A stretch of 7,711 nucleotides of DNA from Myxococcales bacterium (GTDB taxonomy: Bacteria; Myxococcota; Polyangia; Fen-1088). The stretch spans positions 1 through 7,711 of the forward strand of contig PMJE01000328.1 of assembly GCA_003157315.1 (NCBI GenBank). Reading direction: 5' to 3'. Position 1 is the stretch's first letter; the number at the start of each line of letters is the position of its first letter. Below, in pieces: positions 4,741 through 7,711 of this stretch. Made by a program: the position numbers and the translations under genes. The notes below the pieces were generated by a model. It was not told the DNA's origin and did not search any database. It was given only the letters and a program-made list of their open reading frames with translations.

Positions 4741-6177
4741 GTGGCCCGTTCGTTAGTCCCCAAACGAAGAAAGCGGCGGTCGTCGCATGTCCGCAGTTCC
4801 CTGGGCCTAGGTACGCTGCTGATCGCCCTCACCGGGGTGAACGTCTACTTCTTCTTTTTTCGCGCCGACACGGCGGTGCGCAAGCTGATGCAGCCCGTGT
4901 CTACGGAACAGACACTCGGCGAAAACCGGAATGACCTTGCCAACGAGTCGATTCCGCGATCGCTTCTCGGCGCCTCGTGGAAGGGGAAAGAGCAGGTAGG
5001 TGCTGGGACGCAGACCTCGGCTGCGGGATCGGATCGACCGGGTCCGGCGTCCGGGCTGCGTGCCGGCAACGGAGACAGCGATGGGCACATGGTGGAAGGC
5101 GAGTTCGGGCCCTCGGACACGCTCAGCACCGTGCTAGCCAAGGAGAGTTTCGCGTCTGCGGCGGGCGCGGTGACGCGGGCTCTCTCCAAACTGGTCGACC
5201 CCAAGTTGATTCGCCCAGGTGAGCGCTACGCGGTCACCCGCGATGACGAGGGAACGGTGACGGCCTTTGAATACGCACCTACCCCAGTGCTCCGCTACGT
5301 CGTCGCGCAAAAGCCCGACGGCATCTGGCAGGCGCGCAAGGAGGAGAAGCCGCTCTTGGTGAAGACCGCCGATGTTTCGGGGACGATTGAATCGTCGCTG
5401 TACGAATCGGTTTCCAAGGCGGGTGAGTCAGGCGCCCTGGCAAGCTTGCTGGTCGACTTGTTCGCTTGGGATATCAACTTCTACATCGACACCCACCCTG
5501 GCGATCACTGGAAAGTCGTGGTGGAAAAGCAGTATCTGGGAGGTCAGTTCTTCAAGTATGGCAGCTTGCTGGCCGCAGAGTACGGCGGCAAGGCTGGCAC
5601 CTTCCGCGGGTTCTACTGGAATCCTTCAGGTCAGCGCGGTCGCGGGCACTACTACGATGAAAAGGGCCAGGCTCTGGCCAAGAGCATGCTCAAGACTCCC
5701 CTGCGCTTCGTGCGCATCAGTTCGAAGTTCGACCGCCACCGGTTTCACCCCATCTTGCACCGTATGAAAGCCCACCTGGGCATCGACTATGCCGCGCCGG
5801 TGGGAACGCCAGTATGGGCGACCGCAGGCGGCAAGGTGGTTGACGTCGGCATGAAGCCGGGCTCAGGAAACACGGTAGTGATCAACCACGGTAGCGGCTT
5901 GCAGACGCGCTACTATCATCTGTCCCGCTTTGCCAAGGGACTGAAGCCGGGCAAGCAGGTTCAGCAGAAAGAGGTCATCGGATACGTGGGAACCACTGGG
6001 CTGTCCACCGGTCCGCACTTGCACTTCAGCGTCACCAAGGCTGGGGTGTTCATCGATCCCAGCAAGCTCACCATCTCGCGCGAGCCGCCGGTGGCCAACC
6101 GGCCGGCTTTTCTGGAGGCCGTCCGCCCCCGCCTTGCGGCCTTGCGTGTTCTGCCGCCCGCCGTCGCCAAGAACTGA
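4741..6177 (+). CDS. Membrane-anchored M23 family metallopeptidase (MepM-like murein endopeptidase)
   Basis: M23 enzymes are zinc endopeptidases that cut peptide bridges in peptidoglycan. The 478-residue product has a very basic start (KRRKRRSS), one transmembrane helix (about 21-40) and then a periplasmic part. A Ser/Gly/Pro-rich linker runs to about 120. Two N-terminal accessory domains follow (about 121-200, with LIRPGERYAV, and 205-315, with FYIDTHPGDHWKVVVEK), the layout known from MepM and Csd3-like enzymes. The C-terminal peptidase domain (about 320-440) opens with RISSKFDRHRFHP and has zinc ligands H345 and D349 (HLGID) and H428 of HLH (426-428), with H393 (YYHLS) and H426 as the catalytic histidines. 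All catalytic residues are present. GTG 4741 is chosen because a TGA lies four codons upstream and no ATG precedes the helix; the ribosome binding site is poor. It is followed 13 bp later by a membrane protein gene. Confidence 0.92.
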   Translation: MARSLVPKRRKRRSSHVRSSLGLGTLLIALTGVNVYFFFFRADTAVRKLMQPVSTEQTLGENRNDLANESIPRSLLGASWKGKEQVGAGTQTSAAGSDRPGPASGLRAGNGDSDGHMVEGEFGPSDTLSTVLAKESFASAAGAVTRALSKLVDPKLIRPGERYAVTRDDEGTVTAFEYAPTPVLRYVVAQKPDGIWQARKEEKPLLVKTADVSGTIESSLYESVSKAGESGALASLLVDLFAWDINFYIDTHPGDHWKVVVEKQYLGGQFFKYGSLLAAEYGGKAGTFRGFYWNPSGQRGRGHYYDEKGQALAKSMLKTPLRFVRISSKFDRHRFHPILHRMKAHLGIDYAAPVGTPVWATAGGKVVDVGMKPGSGNTVVINHGSGLQTRYYHLSRFAKGLKPGKQVQQKEVIGYVGTTGLSTGPHLHFSVTKAGVFIDPSKLTISREPPVANRPAFLEAVRPRLAALRVLPPAVAKN

Positions 6178-6190
6178 GTATACTGGGGCA

Positions 6191-6628
6191 ATGGTTCGTG
6201 TTCTGCTTGGCCTCATAAAGGGCGGCATCGTAGGGGCCGCCGTTGGGATTGCAGCCTCGCGTGTCGGCCTGGGCGCGGGCGCCACGGCGTGGCTGGTCTA
6301 CGGCGTCGTGGGGTTTCTGGTGGGCCTGGTGTGCGGCAAGCCACCGTGGCGGCAGGAAACCATTTGGACATCCATCGTCAAGGGCGTGATTGGGCTAGCT
6401 GTGTGTATGGGCCTCTTCTGGGTCGCTCGCAAGGTGTTCGGGGGGATGCAGGCGCCAGCGCAGCTTCTGGCACCACTGGGCGTCACGCACGGGCAAGCAA
6501 TCGTCACGGTGCCGGCCTTGCTGGGTCCCCTCATCGGAATCGTGTACGGTGTGTTCGTCGAGGTGGATGACGGTGGCAAGTCGGCACCGGCGGGCAAGAG
6601 TCAGGCCAAGCCCGAGAAGCAAGGCTGA
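6191..6628 (+). CDS. Small multi-pass membrane protein of unknown function
   Basis: A 145-residue product with about four predicted transmembrane segments: 5-23 (glycine/alanine-rich, GLIKGGIVGAAVGIAA), 31-48 (WLVYGVVGFLVGLVCG), 61-80 (IVKGVIGLAVCMGLFWV) and 103-123 (VTVPALLGPLIGIVYGVFV). Between segments 2 and 3 is a conserved-looking KPPWRQETIW loop. After segment 4 come an acidic VEVDDGG stretch and a Lys/Pro/Ala-rich tail (130-145). There is no signal peptide and no enzyme motif. The start ATG 6191 lies 13 bp after the M23 gene stop, which suggests co-transcription; an earlier in-frame start at 6134 would overlap that gene and add a Cys/Pro-rich, non-membrane leader, so it was not chosen. 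I recall similar glycine-rich four-helix hypothetical proteins from myxobacterial genomes, but only from memory. Function is unknown; a role with the M23 enzyme in the envelope is only a context guess. Confidence 0.82.
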   Translation: MVRVLLGLIKGGIVGAAVGIAASRVGLGAGATAWLVYGVVGFLVGLVCGKPPWRQETIWTSIVKGVIGLAVCMGLFWVARKVFGGMQAPAQLLAPLGVTHGQAIVTVPALLGPLIGIVYGVFVEVDDGGKSAPAGKSQAKPEKQG

Positions 6629-6646
6629 TCTCGGAAGAGGAGGCGC

Positions 6647-7615
6647 TCAGGCGTGGTGAGGGCCGGCCAGCGGGTCCTTGACTTGCTCTGACTCCTCGTC
6701 CTCTCCATCGAAGGCGCCCAGCTCACGCAGAACTTCCTCTTCCTGCACCGGCGCAGCTTCGGGTGCCGGGGTATGGAGTTCGCTGCGCTCCTGGGCGCGC
6801 CGCCGACGAAAGAAGATCACCTCTTCTGCCAAGCCCAGCACGACGTAGGCGAGCACGAGGAATAGGAAGATGAGCGCCTTCTCCAGGCCAGCCATGACGA
6901 TGGCCGCGCATGCACCAACTACCAGAAGGAGAATCCCGACCGTCTTGAGGTTGAGGCGCAGCTCCTTGAACGAGCGAAAACGCACACGCGACACCATGAG
7001 GGCGGAGAGAACCAGCACGATGAGCGCGGTCGAGCCCTCGCTGACGAGTTGGTACGAGCCGGCGTTGTGGCTGACGATGACCATGAAGACCAGCACGCTG
7101 GCCGCGGCGGGAATGGGGAGGCCGAGCATGAACTTACCAGGCTTGACCTTGCCGGAAGCATGGTCGCGTCGGGAAAGGACGTTGAAACGGGCGAGCCGCA
7201 TGGCCCCGGCACACACGTAGAGCCCGGCCATGAAGATGCCCAGCAGGCCGAAGTGGTTGAGGCCCCACTTGTACATTAGGAGAGCCGGCGCAGCGCCGAA
7301 GGCGATGACGTCAGCCAGTGAGTCGAGGTCGCGGCCGAGGTCGGTCTGCGTCTTGGTCAGGCGCGCTACCCGTCCGTCGAAGGTGTCGAAAAGCAACCCG
7401 AAACAGATGGCCAGGGCTGCCAGATACAGGTTGGCCTCATTGTCACCTGAGGCGGACAGGGCCAGCGACGTAAATCCGCTCAGAACGCAGGACAGCGTAA
7501 AAAGGTTCGGAAGGACGTAGTAGGTCTTCCGGAAATCCACAAACCGAGGATACCATGCGGTCGTGCGTTTCTTGCGATCCTTGCTCACGATTCCCTTCTT
7601 GGCGATTGCGACCAT
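6647..7615 (-). CDS. pssA: CDP-diacylglycerol--serine O-phosphatidyltransferase
   Basis: PssA makes phosphatidylserine from CDP-diacylglycerol and serine in the inner membrane, the precursor of phosphatidylethanolamine. The 322-residue product carries the complete CDP-alcohol phosphatidyltransferase signature D-x2-DG-x2-AR-x8-G-x3-D-x3-D: D77, D80-G81, A84-R85, G94, D98 and D102. Membrane segments run from YYVLPNLFTLSCVLSGF (about 32-48) to about 265. The RKTYYVLPNLFTLS opening and the AMRLARFNV stretch (138-146) with the later GLPIPAAAS are typical of the small bacterial type II PssA. The tail (about 268-322) is an Arg patch followed by Glu/Asp-rich, probably disordered sequence, longer than in many homologues. 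ATG 7615 gives the longest form but has little ribosome binding site; GTG 7588, preceded at 5 bases by AAGG, is an alternative that removes nine residues. It is convergent with the preceding membrane protein gene (18 bp apart) and divergent from the gene at the right edge. Confidence 0.94.
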   Translation of the reverse strand: MVAIAKKGIVSKDRKKRTTAWYPRFVDFRKTYYVLPNLFTLSCVLSGFTSLALSASGDNEANLYLAALAICFGLLFDTFDGRVARLTKTQTDLGRDLDSLADVIAFGAAPALLMYKWGLNHFGLLGIFMAGLYVCAGAMRLARFNVLSRRDHASGKVKPGKFMLGLPIPAAASVLVFMVIVSHNAGSYQLVSEGSTALIVLVLSALMVSRVRFRSFKELRLNLKTVGILLLVVGACAAIVMAGLEKALIFLFLVLAYVVLGLAEEVIFFRRRRAQERSELHTPAPEAAPVQEEEVLRELGAFDGEDEESEQVKDPLAGPHHA

Positions 7616-7711
7616 CGTCGGCAGCCTGATGGGGCTGCTGATGCGCCTGCGCGACCCCAGCGGCGACTGGACGCTCGATGTGACGCGCTGGTGGTCAGCG
7701 TGGGTGACCCG
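7563..7711 (+). CDS. Probable lysophospholipid (PlsC-type) acyltransferase, N-terminal fragment
   Basis: An open frame starts at GTG 7563 and continues through the right edge without a stop (49 codons). It begins MRFLRSLLTIP, continues as a hydrophobic helix to about residue 27, then reads RLRDPSGDW and a helix TLDVTRWWSAWV. A basic start, one hydrophobic helix, a short D-x-SGD turn and a second amphipathic helix with R-x-W is how many 1-acyl-glycerol-3-phosphate acyltransferases begin, before the HX4D motif, which would lie outside the window. GAGGA at 7546-7550 is 12 bases before the GTG, rather far; TTG 7572, TTG 7599 and ATG 7629 are in-frame alternatives. Its 5' end overlaps that of pssA on the other strand. 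The gene is fairly likely; the family is inferred from the N-terminus alone. Confidence 0.5.
   Translation, partial: MRFLRSLLTIPFLAIATIVGSLMGLLMRLRDPSGDWTLDVTRWWSAWVT

Noticed and set aside
1..7711. CRISPR array, tRNA, rRNA, riboswitch, defence or mobile gene system
   Set aside because: I saw no regularly spaced direct repeats, no tRNA or rRNA sequence, no known aptamer and no transposase, nuclease, reverse transcriptase or toxin motifs.

Overview
The window is GC-rich bacterial chromosomal DNA from what looks like a member of the Myxococcota or a related delta-proteobacterial lineage. That placement is an inference from GC content, the S21 sequence type (an EKPSVKRKRK core with a very basic tail), the nadK-recN pair and the MepM-like M23 peptidase next to a small membrane protein. 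I cannot name a species. No rRNA, tRNA, CRISPR array, transposase, phage or toxin/defence gene was recognised. Most genes are core housekeeping genes.

Layout. (1) Minus strand, 1-1188: rpsU (S21, TTG start) is followed by prmA (ribosomal protein L11 methyltransferase, whose end runs off the left edge), a small translation operon. (2) 1189-1421: an AT-rich divergent spacer with candidate promoters in both directions. (3) Plus strand, 1422-1604: a 60-residue unrecognised protein with a very good ribosome binding site. (4) 1599-1938: non-coding DNA. It begins with a 168-bp segment bounded by 24-bp near-perfect inverted repeats (22 of 24 match) and containing further nested inverted repeats, followed by GC-rich palindromic spacer. 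(5) Plus strand, 1999-4558: nadK (NAD kinase) and recN (SMC-like DNA repair ATPase), 40 bp apart. (6) 4555-4740: a second inverted-repeat segment (CACAGAG type) with a terminator-like inner hairpin. (7) Plus strand, 4741-6628: a membrane-anchored M23 endopeptidase and a 145-residue multi-pass membrane protein of unknown function. (8) Minus strand, 6647-7615: pssA (phosphatidylserine synthase), convergent with the membrane protein. (9) Right edge, plus strand from about 7563: the first codons of a probable PlsC-type acyltransferase, overlapping the 5' end of pssA on the opposite strand.

How it fits together. The right half is about the cell envelope (peptidoglycan cleavage, phosphatidylserine synthesis, probable acyl transfer to phospholipid), the middle about NADP supply and recombination repair, and the left about ribosome maturation. 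The least explained parts are the two inverted-repeat segments, each of which begins exactly over the TAG stop codon of the gene before it, and the two unrecognised small proteins. I did not find a convincing new multi-gene system.
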